Shown here piece after piece: positions 12,104-24,362 of a stretch of DNA of 64,000 nt. Every line of letters starts with the position of its first letter. Positions within the stretch are counted from its first letter, which is position 1. The stretch lies in the NCBI GenBank assembly GCA_029747015.1, contig JAKOGI010001350.1, positions 117,501-181,500 of the forward strand, given 5' to 3'. This stretch comes from Carnegiea gigantea (lineage: Eukaryota; Streptophyta; Magnoliopsida; Caryophyllales; Cactaceae). Below the pieces are notes generated by a model. The model was not told the origin of the DNA, searched no databases, and was given only the letters and a program-made list of their open reading frames with translations. A program made the translations under genes and the position numbers.

Positions 12104-15100
12104 CTCTCCTATGTTTATTTGTTACTTGTTCCCAAGCCAAACTACATGACCGATCAGCAGAGAGAAGTGAACCTCTAATCACGCCCTTCTCAGGCAATAC
12201 ACTAATTGTGAATCAATTCAAACACATTCATGCATCAAAGTTAGCCATGACAAAATGTCAAAAATATTTTTCAATAAAACACATACAACACCATCAAGTT
12301 GTTAAAAATATTTTCAATAAAACACACATACCACCATCTATAAATCATACCACCTAAATGTAGCACACTAATCACCTTGTGTTGAATCACATAGCAAAAC
12401 AAAGTTTCCCTGAACAAGTGGTGAGCAGGTGTGACTAGTAAAACCTCACTTTAGGAACAAGTGGAACTCTCTGCTCAATGTGTTCAAAACATAAGGAACA
12501 TAGGTGCTCTTAATACTTAATCCAATCATACAAACTACCTTAATCTTAATAAGGTTCTCAATTCTCTACCACTTAAGGCAAGAATGCAAAATGTCAATCA
12601 TGAGGACTTTTAGATAGTTGTAAATGGGCAAAGATAAAGGGTGAGAAAGAGAATCAATTTTGGAAAAGTGGAGCTAATAGCCAAAAGTTAGAGTGCAAGA
12701 ACATTTCAACATCATAAAGAGCCAAAACTCTAACTTCGCACATCAATTATGAAACAAACACAAATTCCATAAAAGAACCATAAGGGAAGGAGTTGATATG
12801 TAACTTTTTAATCATCGCTTTATTCACAACATCTTTTTCTTCTTTATTTTCTTTTTTTTAGTTTTCTCCTCTTTAATCTTTTGGAAACAAAACCAAGATT
12901 CTTGTAAATGGCATGAGAAATACAAACTCTCAACTTGCAACCTTTGTAACATAAATCACCATAAAAATGGCCAAATGATAAATCAATCCTTAAAACATGC
13001 CCAATTTAATACAGAAGTGTTGCTCCACTAGACTTTGACAAGGGTGTAGGAATTACGCATAGGCCAACAGTGTAGTAAATAAGGTTACAACAATGATTGA
13101 ATCAAGGAACAAAGGGCTGATAAAGAGGGATAACATAAATCAATAGATGACTTTTAGGCTTGCTTGGTTATATAACTCAAAGAATGCTTCAATGATATCA
13201 ACACATGCACATGCCAACTTTGACTTCAAAGAGAACGAAGCTAATTTCTATGGATGCAGCAATAGTGGAGTTACACATGAAAGGAATAATGAGAGTATAT
13301 GCAATGAATAGTCTATAAAAGCCCTATAGTCTCATTAGTCAAATCTGCCATAGTAAATGCAAATAATTCCATGTTATGTCCAACTCATTAGGGTCAACCA
13401 AATCAATTGATATAAATCTCAAGGGCAATCATTATACAACACATGGTAAATCAATAAAAACTGGTGATATCAACACATCACATGAGGGATTTTTCAACAA
13501 CTCATTTTCAAGGTTGTTTGAATTTTTGAAAATTTTTACCTTTTTTTCAAAAGCAAAAAATCTAACTAAGAAAGCAATAGAAACACATAGAGGATAATGA
13601 AGAGAAGGGAAACAATCTATTTGAGTGCCCAACTCGATCAGTTCTCCACTCCTCTTCTATTTGAGTGCCCAACTTGATCAGTTCTCCATTCCTTATCCAA
13701 ATCAAACCTATATGCTCTAGCCTCCATGCTCTGGCTAATAAGAAATGCAATAATGGCCTCATAGGACTACATGAAATCCTTTCTATACGATGTAAATGCA
13801 AGAGATGTCATCCAATCCATATCCTAAAATCCATAAGTCCGCCCAAAGAGCTACAAGCTCAGGCCTCCATGCTCGAGATTTTCATTGTTTTCAATGTAAA
13901 GGACATACAAAGGACTTAGGGAAGAAACTTATAGCATAATGGGCAAAATGGAGGAGGAAGGGGAAGGTGAAGGGTGATAGTTAATGTCCTTTTTGTAGGG
14001 GAAAGCAACTAAATACTTAGGATGCCTTCCAAGAAGTATTTGTATTAAGTCCCTAGCTTAACCTTTACCTTAGAAGGTATATGTTTGGAATAGAGGAGGT
14101 GGACTAATTAAGCATCAAATGGTGGTATATCCACTACCTACCCAAGATGAATAGTAATGCCTCCTGAACTGGCCAGATTAGTGGAGGCGACTCAAAAAGG
14201 CACAAGATATCTTATGGGGCACCCTAACCTCATCAAACATACAAATCCGAGGAACAACAATAGGATCAATAAGAACTACAAGAGCTATAACAACTACAAC
14301 AACTATAGGAACTGGGGTGCCCTTTGTGGAGGGAAACAGAAATCAATCCTCTTCCCACAAAGCTGAACAGAGATCCTACCTCTATGCATATCGATCGCTG
14401 CTCATGCAGTAGTTAGGAATGGTGTCCCGAAGATCTTAGGGATGTGGAGGCTCTCATCCACATCTATGAGTATGAAATCACATGAGGTGATGAACTTACC
14501 CTTCTGAATTGGATTATCCTCTGGAATACCTATAAAAGGCCCGATGGAGTGATATGCTCATTAAATAGTCATTTTAATAAATTTTAGGTCCTTCAATTGA
14601 AGCTTCTTGCAAAGAGAAAGAGGCATTAAGCTCACACTAGCCCTTAAATCACAACAATCTCTCTCAATCTACAGGCCTCTAGTAGAGCAAGGAATGGAGA
14701 AACTGCTAGGATCTTGCAACTTGATTACAACTTTATCTGAACAACTGTGCTGCATACCTTTTCCATAGAAACCACTGAGTCCTCTCCAAGCTTCTCTTTC
14801 TTAGAAAAAAATCTTCCTTAAAAATTTTAGGTAAAAGGGTGCTCCTTTAACAACCTCCAAGAAAGGAATATTGAAATAAATCCTTTTAAGTGCATACAAT
14901 AATCTAACAAACCTGGGCTAAAGGTTAGATAATGTCAATCTCTAAAGAAATGAAATAGGTGGATGATAAGGTCTAACTGGAGGTGATTGAATGCCTTCTT
15001 CTTCGAACTTTGGCTCTCTTCTAATTTCAGTCCCTTATTCGGGTAAAAACAGGAACTAAAACTGTCTCCTAAATAACCATCATAGGGTTCTCCACTAACT

Positions 15101-16636
15101 CCTCATTCCTCACAGAAACATCATTGATGTGACCCTTGATGTTGGACTTAGATTGGCCTAGTAAATTCCCATGAGTTTGGGACAAATGGCCAACTTGCTA
15201 AGCTATCTGCGTGATCTAAGTGTCGATCATCTCCTGATAGGAAACCATGCTATCAAACTTGGAGTTTATCAGCATGATGGACTCATTAAAATTTTTATTT
15301 CTTCTAGTTTGAATTTGGATAAATCTTTCCATAAGAACTTCCAGGTGTAACTTCTATTGAGGAGGCCAAACAGGTGCATTATAAGGATCTCTATATTGAA
15401 AACCAAGTTGGTTGCTTAGAATTCTGAGGGTGAAGGCTAGGTTTTCTATATGAGAGGGCATGGTGGCTGGTAATTCTATCCAAGTTTGAAAATATTAGAG
15501 TATGGTTTGTTTTGTGGTAGTGGGTTAAAACTCTATAAGGCATTAGCGTGCTAAACGTTATAAAGACCATCATAGCATTTCATAGATGTGATTCATTATA
15601 CACCACAAGTCTCATAAGCAACAGAAATGCCAACTAAAGAACATGCAACATTACCTAGAATAAAAGCACCAACCCTGTCAAGTTTCTAAGCAAGTGCATC
15701 CATGCTACTAGTTAAGAAAGTCATAGCATCAATCTTGTACTTGCAGGCCCTATCCTGGGGGTAGCTCGCTCACCAGACCAACGATAATTGTTGGAATTTA
15801 TCTCTTTTAATAAAGCCTTTGCTTCAGGTGTCGACTTTTCCATGAGTGCACCACCTACTACAGCATCTAAATATCTTCACTGATTGTTCCAAATAGAAAC
15901 TCTAGACAACAAACCAACCAGGAGTGCCATTATGGAAGTAATGCCTCTTCAACTATTTGAACCTCTCCCAAGATTCATATAGAGACTCCTTATCATTCTG
16001 GATGAAGGGAATAATGTTCGCCCTCAATTTTCCAGTTTTACTGAAGGGAAGTATTAGCTGAGGAAAACCTTCGAGATTGAGCGCCTTGTTCTACAACTAG
16101 TTTCTAGCTATACCATGTGGGAGAGCCTTAGCCGATTTCATTGCGACACTCGCCACTAAACTGGATGGTATTGCGTCTCAAGGGAATTGCAAATATGTGC
16201 ATTAGGAATTTCCGGGGTGCTCGCTCAATGTATCCGCATCCCATAAAATTTGCAAGGGCATATTTGAGCTCAAAGTTATTAGCTTCAACCGCCAGCCTCA
16301 CAGTGGAAGAGTTAGCCCATGTAGCTTTCAGCATAGGATAGTGATGGAGCACCATGTTCTTTTCTCCACATGCCATCCCATCCTATTTCTTCTTACTTCT
16401 TGCTTCTCTGCCTCGCTTCTATGCTGTTATTTCAATTCTAGGGTCAACAGGAACTAGGTCATAATTACCTTGGCTTCTCCCACACATACAACACAAAAGC
16501 TACATCCAACGTAAGCAATGTCAAGCAAGAGCGAAAGAAGAATCTAAAGTACAAAACGAAAAGAACCTTCTCTAAAGTATTCTAATCGGTATTGATATTA
16601 AAAGGAAGAACTTCCTCAGCAACATCACAAATAAAT
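12104..16636 (-). pseudogene. Internal region of pol-less Athila-like element: gag and protease remnants
   Basis: The order on the minus strand is gag, then protease, then about 2 kb of non-coding sequence up to the polypurine tract. Gag covers roughly 14900-16376. The clearest piece is the 16128-16376 minus frame with VRLAVEANNFELKYALANF. A zinc-knuckle remnant (YETCGV followed by stops) lies near 15600, opposite the better-kept copy near 52950. Protease remains lie at about 14100-14480, matching 51421-51831. The region 12104-14000 aligns with the two split halves of element A's 3' internal part (38897-39799 and 50464-51420) and has no long frame. Stops and frameshifts occur throughout. There is no RT, RNase H or integrase in 4.5 kb, about the same length as in element A. 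Confidence 0.72.
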
Positions 16637-18050
16637 TGTTGAGTTAAATTATCGTAAGGGTAGTTAGCAACAAGAGAGTATGGGCCGAATTCTAAGAGAA
16701 CTTGATTTTAATTACGAAAATTAATTAAACAGCTCAATTTAGGCAAATCAAATTGAGAGATAAAGCTTACCACTTAGGGTATAATGACAACTAAGACTGA
16801 GAATAAAGAATTAGATAATTAAAACACTCAGGTTATTATTAACAGCATAATTATGCTAGCATACTAATTGCATCAAAGCTATTCAAGCAAGCATCATAAA
16901 TGGACAAGTTGTTAATTAATCCCATCCCCTCCCTCTTTCAACTGTCAAAGACTCACCGTAGAACTATAATCATCTATTTTCATAGGACTAAAAGTCCAAG
17001 GATTACAAAATAAACAATCTTAAATCCCAATCAGAATTCTAATTATTTTCATATTAAAATCTTAATCGTCTACTAGGTCGTCCAAGGTAAAAGTTTCATC
17101 TTTCAACAGTCCCCCAAACCTGAATAAAAATTAGATGACCACTCTTTTAAGCAATTTATCAAGCCTGTGGTGAGCACAGGAAGATTCAATAAAACAAGCA
17201 TGAAACAACTATGATTGGGGCTAGTTCATGATTTATTAGACATAATCAACGTCAATTCCATCCGAATTTGGGATATTTAATCAATACACATAATTAAAAT
17301 TACCATACATTTATCACAATTCATTATACAATCAACCAATAAAAACTGAAAAATAACCCTGAAGAGAGAAATAAATTCAGAAAATGATCGTAGGAACTGG
17401 AAATCTGAATGGGTACGAATCTTGAATCCATGAACAATAATCTTCAAAATCAAAAAAATTAACTTCCTAAAAAACGTTCTTAGAGCCCTAAATAAAGCCT
17501 AACATAAGAAAGCATGAACAATGTCCTTCCTAACCTGAGGCTTGGTGCCTACTTAATCAAAATTATTTGTCGACAAAAGCAGGGAACAGTCATGTCCATT
17601 GCACTGGTGGCTGTGTACAGGTGTGTTAAGTGAGGCACAAGGCAAGACATGTGAGGAATGGCACGAGTGGTTATGAAGGCCACTTAAATACACTGTAACT
17701 TTCGACAATATGGGTATACGTATGGTTTTGGCTATCGACACCAGTGTTGGGCTGCTGCAGCTGTCAATTCGAGCCATGACTGCGGAAATAAGCACAGTTC
17801 AACGTGGTTCCTTTTTCCAATTGTACAATGCTCCTATCAACTCATTCTGCCTCTCATAATCCCGCCTTCATGATTCATCCTTAAGTGTCCAAATCAATGC
17901 CAAAACACCTACAAATCAATAAGTTAAGCCAAGTCAGGTGAAGAAGCAGAGAATGAGAAAAATACGTCATATCGAAGCCAAATATGACATTAAAAACTAG
18001 GTAATGGGGTAAAGTTGAGGGGAGAAAATGAGTAAATATAGGGATTAACA
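16637..18050 (-). repeat. Right (5') LTR of the tandem Athila-like element
   Basis: It is about 1414 bp, running from TGTTGAGTTAAATTATCG to GGGATTAACA. The last five bases of similarity are followed by the AGTGC target duplication. The primer site left of it (about 16620-16636) is badly eroded compared with the one at 53991-54008. Confidence 0.8.
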
Positions 18051-18055
18051 AGTGC

Positions 18056-18379
18056 ATCTTGATTCCACCCCTCATCCCTCTACTAATCAAATCGAAAAAT
18101 TATAAATTACACTAAAAGAAAACAAGCGTACATCATAATAACTGCAACAAGAAAACAGAAAATTACAATGTTAATGCCAAATAAGAGAAGGGGAAAAGAA
18201 GAAAATAGATATTCACAATGGGCTATGACTAAATTAATCACCAAAAATTACAAATTTTTAAAAAATACAAAAACCTAAATGACACTAAATAAACGAAAGA
18301 AGAAAAGGGAAAATGGAATGCAAGTTTGAAAGATACGGCCCTTAAGGTTACCTATCTGACCAACTCAACAAGTGGAAGG
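18056..18379. other. Host sequence between two elements
   Basis: This is A-rich unique-looking sequence between the AGTGC duplication of the Athila-like element and the ACTAT duplication (18380-18384) of element X. No gene is seen. Confidence 0.55.
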
Positions 18380-18384
18380 ACTAT

Positions 18385-18670
18385 TGATGTGGAGCAAACT
18401 ATAAGGTTCAACCTACTCCTCCAAATCAAGACCATGGTTTAAGTAGGAGCAATGATGACTCTTAGGAATAGACTCAAGGACCAAGGACTTGATCCTCCAA
18501 GGTCATTGTTTCCTTGGGGCCTTGAAGGAGCCTAAGTAAGCCTAGGAAAGATGGTGATGCTATTAGTAGCCTTAAATAAAGAGCTTAGTTATTTGTTTCC
18601 CTCTATAGCCACTTCTTTTGTTTTTTAAATTTTGGATAGAATATTTTTTCCTAAATTCTAGCTCCGTTTC
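18385..18670 (+). repeat. Element X left LTR, piece 1 of 4
   Basis: It aligns with the start of the right LTR (56504-56772), for example GGTTCAACCTACTCCTCCAA against GGTTCAATCTACTCCTCCAA. It ends at GTTTC, the target duplication of the solo LTR that follows. Confidence 0.88.
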
Positions 18671-20129
18671 TGTTAAACCAGAACATATGTTATTTTTTAT
18701 ATAAACTTTATTATCATATAACCTTTATTATCTAATAATTGCTTGAAATAAATTGGTTAATTAGAATTTCAATAATATTTTTTTCATTTTGTAGGGATTG
18801 GAAAATTTAGAGAAAAAATGAATAATGTACTCAAGTTTGGACCAAGAGAAAGGAAAAGAATGGGGGAAAAAAAAATGCCCAGCACTGAGGCCCACACGCA
18901 GCCAGGCCGGCCCAAACCTTCATTCCCTTTTATTTCCTCACCTTGGGCCAGCCCACATGTGCCCCTACCTTCTTCTTTTGCTAGGCCAACCTAGCCCCAT
19001 CTTCCCTTCACTCTCTTTCACTTAAACTCTCACAAGCGCTGCACATGAGTTCCAGCAGTCCTCCCCCCTTTGCTTTTCTTCTTCTTGTTCCCCTTCGATG
19101 CCCAGCTAGCCAAACCAACCAGCAGAACCCGAAAAGAATAGAGCTATCCATGACCCTTCATCTTCCTCATGCCATAACTAATTGCTCAACTTTTCTCTCT
19201 TCTCCTTCATCATTCATCAACACACATTGCTTCATCACCAACCCAACCATTGCCCATCTCTTTCCTTTTTCTCTTCGTGCCCAGCGAACGGTTACAAAGG
19301 AGCAGAATAGGGCCCTTCGTTTCCCATTCTCATCCGTTACTCTCTCTCCTCATATCATTTAATCCATCATCATCACCATCATTCATTCATTAGTTACAAG
19401 AGTTAATTGAAGGGCAAATGAAGAGGGGGGAAGGGTAGGCATTCTTCAGGGCCATTAATGGAGGGTCAAAAACAAAGCTTTAAAGGGGGGCCAAAAAAAC
19501 AGAGAAGGGGGTAGCATAGAGTGGAGAGTAGGGCGGAGTTTTCTTCATCTTCTAGTCTCAATTCTAGCTTACATCATTATTTCTTTTCAATTCCAAATCT
19601 AGGCTTTAATCTCATAAAGTGATTTAATCAGATTTTAACTCATTAATTTGCAATTCAGCGTTCACTTTGGTTGAATTTTTCCAGTCCTATGATTCGATAA
19701 GGTACAATAATTTGTGTTCTTCTTTTCTTATGCCCGTTCTGTATGAATGTAGGTGCAGTGTAGGTTTTAGATTGCTGTGCTTTTATTGTAAAATTACAGT
19801 CGAGTATTGGTAGGATGCCGCTATTTAAAGTTTGGTCCCTCTGTCTTAATTTGGCTAGAATTTCATTTGCAAGTTAGATTATTGTTCATAATTTCATGCA
19901 TTCTTCTTCTTTTTAGTCTAGTGATGATTTTGGTAGAATAGCTTGACTTTGGCTTTGATTAATCTAGCATTGAGTCTTAAATTTCGGTAAAAAATCATGG
20001 TAGTTTCCTTTAATATCGAATGTTAGATTAGACTAGTTTATGAATCATCTAATTTCATAACCCATATCTGTGGATCGACATCTAAAGTGTTACAACAATA
20101 AAACCATACGCTTGCGGGAAATCACAACA
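18671..20129 (+). mobile_element. Solo LTR, Athila-like, plus orientation
   Basis: It runs from TGTTAAACCAG to AATCACAACA (TG...CA, 1459 bp). The flanks are GTTTC (18666-18670) and GTTTT (20130-20134), a target duplication with one mismatch. The uninterrupted right LTR of element X reads ATTTTAAATGGG at this point. The last bases, ACCATACGCTTGCGGGAAAT then CACAACA, are close to the reverse complement of the ends of the Athila-like LTRs at 37615 and 10691, so it belongs to the same broad lineage in opposite orientation. Frames at 18825-19362 lie in the LTR and are not genes. There is no internal sequence, so it formed by LTR-LTR recombination. Confidence 0.82.
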
Positions 20130-20134
20130 GTTTT

Positions 20135-20408
20135 AAATGGGAAAATGGGATCCAATTTTGTAAAAATAACAAGATAGATTGCCCCAGATAAATATTTGCT
20201 AAAACACTATAGATCATCTTCAGATTCTAAGCATTAAGTGAGTTATGAAGTTGAAGCCGGACAAGGGTCGTTGCAAGGCTTATAGTGCACAATTATAATT
20301 CGAGCTTAATTAGACTAATAAATAGGTGATTTAGGGGTTAATATTTTATGGGCAGTTGGTGGAAAATTCCAACAAATTTCATCTTTAATATCTCCCCTAA
20401 ATTCTACC
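20135..20408 (+). repeat. Element X left LTR, piece 2 of 4
   Basis: It aligns with about 56775-57043 of the right LTR, for example GGTGATTTAGGGGTTAAT in both. It ends in CTACC (20404-20408), the target duplication of element T. Confidence 0.88.
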
Positions 20409-20927
20409 TAACTGGGGAAAAATCTGATTTCCACCTAAATGGGCCCATCCGAGTCAGACCCGTAGACAAGGCCTATACCTGGGATAATGGGCCCAAAGAC
20501 ATCACCCTAGGGGCTCCCCCAGGCCCATACCTGGGGTCATGGGCCCTGAGACACAATGCTAGGGGCTCCCCCTAGGGCCCATCCATGCCAGGACCGGCAG
20601 CTCACGCGGGGTGCTTTAGGTAAGATTACTGTCTTACCCTTTTTCTGAAGGGACTATAAATAGTTACCTACCTTGCTTGGGAAAAGGGTTGGCAATCTGA
20701 TGCACTGAATTGACTTTGCATCTTTCTCTATTGACCTTTGACTTGGACTTTGGGCTGACTTGAGCGTCAGAGAGGCATTTTCGGTCCACAACCCGGGGGT
20801 GTCCTTTTTGCAAGTGGGGTCGTTTGGAGAAGAGGGCGTGAGGTGTTGCACGCTAGCTGCCGGATAAACTCGTGCCTTCGTGCCACGTTATTATCAACCG
20901 TACCTTCAAAGATTTCCTCCGGAATCA
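20409..20927 (+). repeat. Element T left (5') LTR
   Basis: It is 519 bp. It starts TAACTGGGG where the right LTR has TGATTGGGG, so the first G has mutated, and it ends CCTCCGGAATCA. It includes a TATA box. It aligns along its length with 36718-37237. Confidence 0.9.
20655..20663 (+). promoter_or_regulatory. TATA box in element T left LTR
   Basis: TATAAATAG occurs at the same place in the right LTR (36964-36972). It is a good match to a plant TATA box and probably directed transcription of the element. Confidence 0.65.
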
Positions 20928-20930
20928 GAT

Positions 20931-20948
20931 TGGCATTGTCTGTGGGGA
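20931..20948 (+). other. Primer-binding site of element T
   Basis: TGGCATTGTCTGTGGGGA sits three bases after the LTR end. It resembles the primer site of Tat-lineage elements with two or three changes. Confidence 0.7.
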
Positions 20949-21120
20949 AGGAGCGGTAGCAATGGTAATAAGCGAAGCAACACGGGCATGGACTTGCAAG
21001 GATAAGGCGCATATGGATAATACCTCTGCACCTCCTGAGGTGCAGGATGCTTCGGAGAGTTTGCGAGCAAATCCCTAAGCGGCTAGCCCGTCTCCTCCTA
21101 AATAAGAAGCGTACGTCACG

Positions 21121-22780
21121 ATGGACACCCTAAAAAACTTCATATCCTCCATGACGGACGCCATCAGCCACCAGGTTACAGAACAGGCTAATAGAGCTAT
21201 GAAGGAGGCCAACTCAGCCAGGCCGCTTCCCCACTTGGATTACATACCTACCCTCAGAGGCGAGCCCTCACACCGACCGAAGTGGATACAATCTCCCCAT
21301 TACACAGAGCGGGAGTGAGGAGTATCCCGGTCAGACCGAAGCAGTTGGCCCTTTATGGAGCAGCCGGGTCGAAGTGCAGTAGCTAGACCCAGTGGCCGCC
21401 CCACGTAGGGGACAACGGCCAAATCGACGACTGCTTCCACACCCTATGCAACCCATTCCAGGCGGAACGCCTGGTTTGAAGAGCAAGAACAGACTTCCAA
21501 GCCTCAGGGAGAGGTCTCTAGCAGGCGCCGGTCTAGCCCGGAGCGCTGCACCCATCGGGAGCGCACCCGGAGTCCGCCCCCAAGGGAGACACGCGGTCAG
21601 GAGCCACGCTGAGGGGACCGGTCTCCCCCTAGAACCTCAAGGCACGGCCGGGAGAGGATGAGTCCTTCTGTTGTTGAAGTGGAGCGCCATCCTGAAACCC
21701 CCATCAAGGTATCGGGAACTCCCGCTCGGCCGACCGCTTTCCCCTTCTCTACCTTGTTCCGCGTCGAAATAATCAATGCTCCGCGCTACAGGAAAGTCAA
21801 GATGCCAACATGAGACCTCTATGATGGGACGGTAGACCCTGAAGAGCATCTAGGGGTCTATAAGGCACAGATGTATGTGCAGGATGTAGATGATACCACT
21901 TGTTGTCGCTATTTCCCTGCTACCTTAAAGGGAGCGACGCAGTCATGGTTTAATGGTCTGCTACCAGGAAGTGTTACTTGTTTCCAAGACCTGGCTGACA
22001 AATTTGTTAGCCAATTCATTACTAGCCGGAAGGAAAGGAGGATTAGCATCCACCTATCAAAAATCAAGCAGGGGCCATAGGTATCCCTCGCCGAATATGT
22101 CAAGCGCCTCTATCAGGAGGCAGTGCTGATTCTAGACTTGAACGACGGGGTGGCATACACCTCCTTCTTGAACAGTCTTAAGAGCGGCCACTTCAAGTTT
22201 TCCTTGGCGGAACAGAAGGAGACGACATTGGCCGAGGCCCTAAGGAAGGCCGCAGACTTCATTCGTATAACCGAGATCTGCGGCGATAACTCCGACACCC
22301 CGAAGGAGGCTAGGGCCTCGAGGGATAAGAATTTCAACCACAGTGATAGGAATCCTGGCCCTCGGGAAAGAAGGCTGCAGTTCGAGGCGGTTGACCCCGG
22401 ATTTACCACTGATGCCAGAAGCATCCTCATGGAGGTTGCAGGACATCCCATGCTTCGAAGACCGCCTCCTATGACCGCACCCCCTAAGCCGCAGAATGCC
22501 AGGAAGTATTGCGAGTTCCACGAACAGAGCGGTCACACCACGATTGAATGCCGAAAGCCGAAGAAAGCCCTTCACGAATTGGTAGACAAGGGTCAAATTG
22601 ACCGATTCCTAAAGAGAGGATCGCGGTTCCTTCGACGAGAACAGGAGCCTGCTCAACCCCAGCCGCGGGATAAGGAGTGCTTGATAGAGGTCGTGACCAT
22701 AATAGGTAATGGGATAACTAGGTCAGCTTGGAAAGCTCAGCTCAGAAGTGCACAGCAAGTGCTCACCACGGAGCAAAGGG
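21121..22780 (+). pseudogene. Element T gag
   Basis: It is one reading frame from ATG 21121 to about 22780, broken by several stops, including TGA at about 21810 and TAG at 22078. It encodes the capsid/nucleocapsid polyprotein that packages element RNA. A retrotransposon-gag domain spans about 21815-22130, with YDGTVDPEEHL followed by GATQSWFNGLLPGS and FQDLADKFVSQF. The C-terminal zinc-knuckle-like motif CEFHEQSGHTTIEC lies at about 22510-22551. That form, followed by a Leu-rich stretch (LVDKGQIDRFLKRG), is typical of Tat-lineage gag. A frameshift near 22780 moves the downstream protease into another frame. Confidence 0.85.
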
Positions 22781-23548
22781 CCCCGTGTAACGGTGCCCAC
22801 AATGGTGTTTGGTGGAAAGGAAGCTTCACGATTCGCTTCTCCTTATAACGACCCCCTGGTCGTCGAGATGAAGATAGCAAGCGCGATTGTGCGGCGAATT
22901 CTGATAGACACCGGTAGCTTTCTGGACATCATAACCTAGGACTGCTTGAAAAAACTCACGCTCCCCAAACGTGACGTCGTCCCCTTAGTGCACCCCATCT
23001 TAGGCTTCGGTGGGCAAGAAGTGAATCCCACGGGGATGATCCGTCTCCCTATGCGTTTTGGTGATAAGCTTAAGTCCAAGAACCTGGAGGTCGACTTTTT
23101 AGTCATTGGGGTAAAAGCTGTCATCACCCCATACCTTCTCCAGCTTCAATTCGAGGCTGATGATGGCAGCGTTGGTGAAATGCATGGGGACCAATGGACG
23201 GCCCGAGAGTGTTACTTGTTGAGCATCAAACCCCTGGTAGAGCAGATGAGGGAGCACAGACCTGATGGGCCGCCCCAGGCAGAAAAGCGGGCGAGGAGTG
23301 GACCGGCCGCCATGGTACCAGCAGCCATGGTCATCCACACCCTCACCTCAGTAGAACCCCTACGGCCTCGAGCAGAAGCTACGGGTGAGGTGAAGCAAGT
23401 TTCGCTTGAAGAAGAACGGCCTGAGCGCACCGTGCAGCTAGGTCAAGATATCACGACAAGCGGCAATCACTGCTCTCCCTCTTACCGGAGTATAAAGATG
23501 TCTTTGCATTTGGACCTGAAGAAATACCGGGCATCGCCCCAACGGTGA
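22748..23548 (+). pseudogene. Element T aspartic protease and linker
   Basis: This is the retroviral-type aspartic protease that cuts the polyprotein. The active-site motif is ILIDTGSFLDII (about 22898-22933), the usual form being DTGSS. A TAG follows directly at 22937. The same frame then continues with LGFGGQEVNPTGMIRLPMRF and ends in the linker before RT with DQWTARECYLLSI, as in other Tat elements. The frame ends at 23548, where a shift separates it from the RT frame. Confidence 0.82.
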
Positions 23549-24362
23549 TGTGACACTGGCTAAATGTGGATCCTCATCATAGGCTGGTCATCCAAAAGAA
23601 GCGCCATATGGGCCTAGAGAGAGCGGCCGCTGCCAATGCTGAAGTACAGAAGTTGCTGGAGGCTAGGTTCATTCGAGAATGCCAATATCCCGAATGGATC
23701 TCGAATGTGGTGTTAGTGAAGAAACCTAACGGGACTTAGAGAATATGTGTGGATTTCATAGACTTGGACAAGGCTTGCCTGAAGGATGGCTACTCGCTGC
23801 CGAAAATTGACAAGCTGGTGGATGCCACGGCCGGACATGCCCTATTGAGTTTTATGGACGCCTTCTCCGAGTATCACCAGATACCCCTCTGCCCAGAAGA
23901 TCAGGAAAAGACGGCGTTCATCACAGACCGCGGCCTCCACTGCTATAAGATGACACCCTTTAGATTAAAGAATACAGGGGCCACTTACCAGTGCTTGGTG
24001 AATAAGCTGTTCCAGGCCCTCATTGGCCAGACCATAGAAGTCTACGTCGACGATATGATAGTAAAAAGCAAGGCCGAGGGGGATCATGGCAATGATCTGA
24101 GGAAGACATTGGATATGCTGCGGGCTTTCAGCGTGAAGCTTAACCCTAAGAAGTGCGTCTTTGGGGTACGGTCGGGCAAGTTCCTCAGCTTCATGATCAG
24201 CAGCCGCGGAATCGAGGCTAACCCAGACAAGATATAGGCCGTCCTCGATATAAAGCCGCTGCGGAATAGAAGAGAAGTACAATGCCTAACTGACTGCATA
24301 GCTGCCTTGGGCCGATTTATGTTCCGGTCCGCAGATAAGTGCCAACCGCTCTGCAAGGCCCG
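23549..24362 (+). pseudogene. Element T reverse transcriptase (N-terminal part, split by an insertion)
   Basis: It copies element RNA into DNA. The frame opens with PEEIPGIAPTVM around 23520 and carries TGA at about 23551 and TAG at about 23737. Catalytic motif A is in FMDAFSEYHQI (about 23853-23885) and motif C is YVDDMIVKS (about 24042-24068). Both keep their aspartates. There is another TAG at about 24235. The frame stops at 24362 in ...CQPLCKA, where the 4.2-kb insertion begins. The continuation (FFRIL, then FSWDQQADEAF) resumes at about 28564. One base appears to be missing across the join. Confidence 0.87.

Larger units (their letters stand above)
9695..18050 (-). mobile_element. Athila-like pol-less LTR element in tandem LTR-int-LTR-int-LTR form
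   Basis: AGTGC flanks both ends (9690-9694 and 18051-18055), a perfect 5-bp target duplication. Inside, in plus-strand order, are a 335-bp fragment of one LTR end (9695-10029), a gag/PBS fragment (10030-10690), a full LTR (10691-12103), a full internal region (12104-16636) and another full LTR (16637-18050). The two full LTRs measure about 1413 and 1414 bp. The middle LTR has a primer-site remnant on its left and a polypurine tract on its right, so it is shared by two internal regions. Minus orientation follows from gag, primer site and polypurine tract. No RT, RNase H or integrase is visible. Element A (37615-55298) has the same layout, so the lack of pol is a family trait. Copies here are heavily mutated, suggesting age. 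Confidence 0.82.

Noticed and set aside
18825..19362. Two plus-strand frames of 66 and 105 codons
   Set aside because: They lie within a solo LTR bounded by TG...CA and a target duplication; composition is low complexity.
22113..22596. Minus-strand frames of 112 and 118 codons
   Set aside because: Shadows of element T gag, which is clearly recognisable on the plus strand.
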